This document shows, in pieces, positions 63,697 through 64,000 of a DNA stretch of 64,000 nucleotides. The stretch spans positions 1 through 64,000 of the forward strand of contig JAFIGD010000008.1 in NCBI GenBank assembly GCA_020831625.1. The letters are read 5' to 3'. Made by a program: the position numbers and the translations under genes. Each line of letters starts with the position of its first letter. Position 1 is the first letter of the stretch. Origin of the DNA: Verrucomicrobiota bacterium (GTDB taxonomy: Bacteria; Verrucomicrobiota; Kiritimatiellia; SS1-B-03-39; UBA6053). The notes below the pieces were generated by a model that ran no database searches, had not been told where the DNA came from, and saw only the letters and a list, made by a program, of their open reading frames with translations.

Positions 63697-64000
63697 ATAC
63701 CTCATTGACGATAAACCGTAACTTTTTCATACCCAAGGGTTCAAAATGAAAACCTGCTTGCAGAAATGATAAGCATGATAAGGGGTATAAACTGAAGAAA
63801 ATAGAACAGTATATACAAAAACGGTGTTATACCTTATCAATAATAAAGAGTACCCGATTTGCCTCAAAGCATCCGTGGTCTTTTATCCGTGGTCTTTTTC
63901 CATCTCTGCCTCAAAGATACGTGTCCACCTGGCCGCAGTTCTACGCACAGCGTTGAAGGCAGGTCAGCTTCCATCAGTGGCTTGTTTTCTTTTCCAACCC
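63697..64000. other. Intergenic end of window, no gene seen
   Basis: No coding frame is convincing on either strand. Bases 63878-63900 contain ATCCGTGGTCTTTT twice in tandem, a short direct repeat. AT-rich sequence at 63760-63850 could hold a promoter for a gene beyond the window. Confidence 0.5.

Overview
The window looks like a high-GC chromosome segment from a marine, polysaccharide-degrading Verrucomicrobiota (Opitutia/Puniceicoccales-like) or a close PVC relative. The reasons are its density of secreted glycoside hydrolases with Verrucomicrobia-style C-terminal tails, a PEP-CTERM sorting tail, a XylR-type (periplasmic-binding-fold plus AraC) regulator, an L-fucose/L-arabinose-isomerase-like enzyme, a sulfatase and CBM96-like modules. 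This is inference from gene content; no rRNA or tRNA is present to fix the taxonomy.

Layout. 1-7734 (+): end of a GH110-like alpha-galactosidase, a large beta-helix/CBM96/DUF1961 protein, a GH128 beta-1,3-glucanase-like enzyme and a GH10 xylanase whose stop codon is supplied by an IS66 element. 7731-10131: complete IS66 element with inverted repeats and an 8-bp target duplication. 10485-12266 (+): an unrecognised secreted helical protein. 12282-16621 (-): GH78-like and GH95-like enzymes and a 44-codon remnant. 16870-18135 (+): FAD oxidoreductase. 18434-19981: a xylR-like gene split by a nonsense codon and a PEP-CTERM ghost. 20011-22641 (+): GH86-like enzyme. 22831-24381: IS4-family element abutting a GH10 ghost. 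24855-36027 (-): a six-gene operon of two Opp/Dpp-type ATPases, a solute-binding-protein/permease fusion, a second permease, an isomerase and a GH106-like hydrolase. 36553-41101 (mostly -): HIBADH-type reductase, gene ghosts, a beta-helix enzyme and a DUF1961 lipoprotein. 41489-45014 (+): a tight four-gene operon with two D-2-hydroxyacid dehydrogenases around a small secreted protein, then a sugar isomerase/epimerase. 45002-46294: dyads, a 151-bp MITE and a DUF1016 nuclease lacking its usual N terminus. 46310-53785 (-): sulfatase, aldo/keto reductase and a 1617-aa SGNH/Ig/FN3/LamG secreted protein. 54088-55251 (+): LacI regulator. 55635-63696 (+): pstS-pstC-pstA-pstB, a tandem-repeat lipoprotein and phoU.

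Working together: secreted beta-helix, GH128, GH10 and GH86 enzymes would cut polymeric algal glycans. GH110, GH95, GH78, GH106-like enzymes and the sulfatase would strip side groups. The fused ABC importer would take up oligosaccharides. The isomerase, aldo/keto reductase, FAD enzyme, HIBADH-type and D-2-hydroxyacid dehydrogenases would process unusual sugars or sugar acids. Each substrate is a prediction.

The second strong theme is decay. I see at least eight gene ghosts, most keeping only the 3' end and some also keeping the original ribosome site and start codon. They lie among paralogous intact copies, two intact insertion elements, a MITE and an interspersed GAGAACGG-type repeat. The locus seems to be undergoing duplication, recombination and internal deletion.
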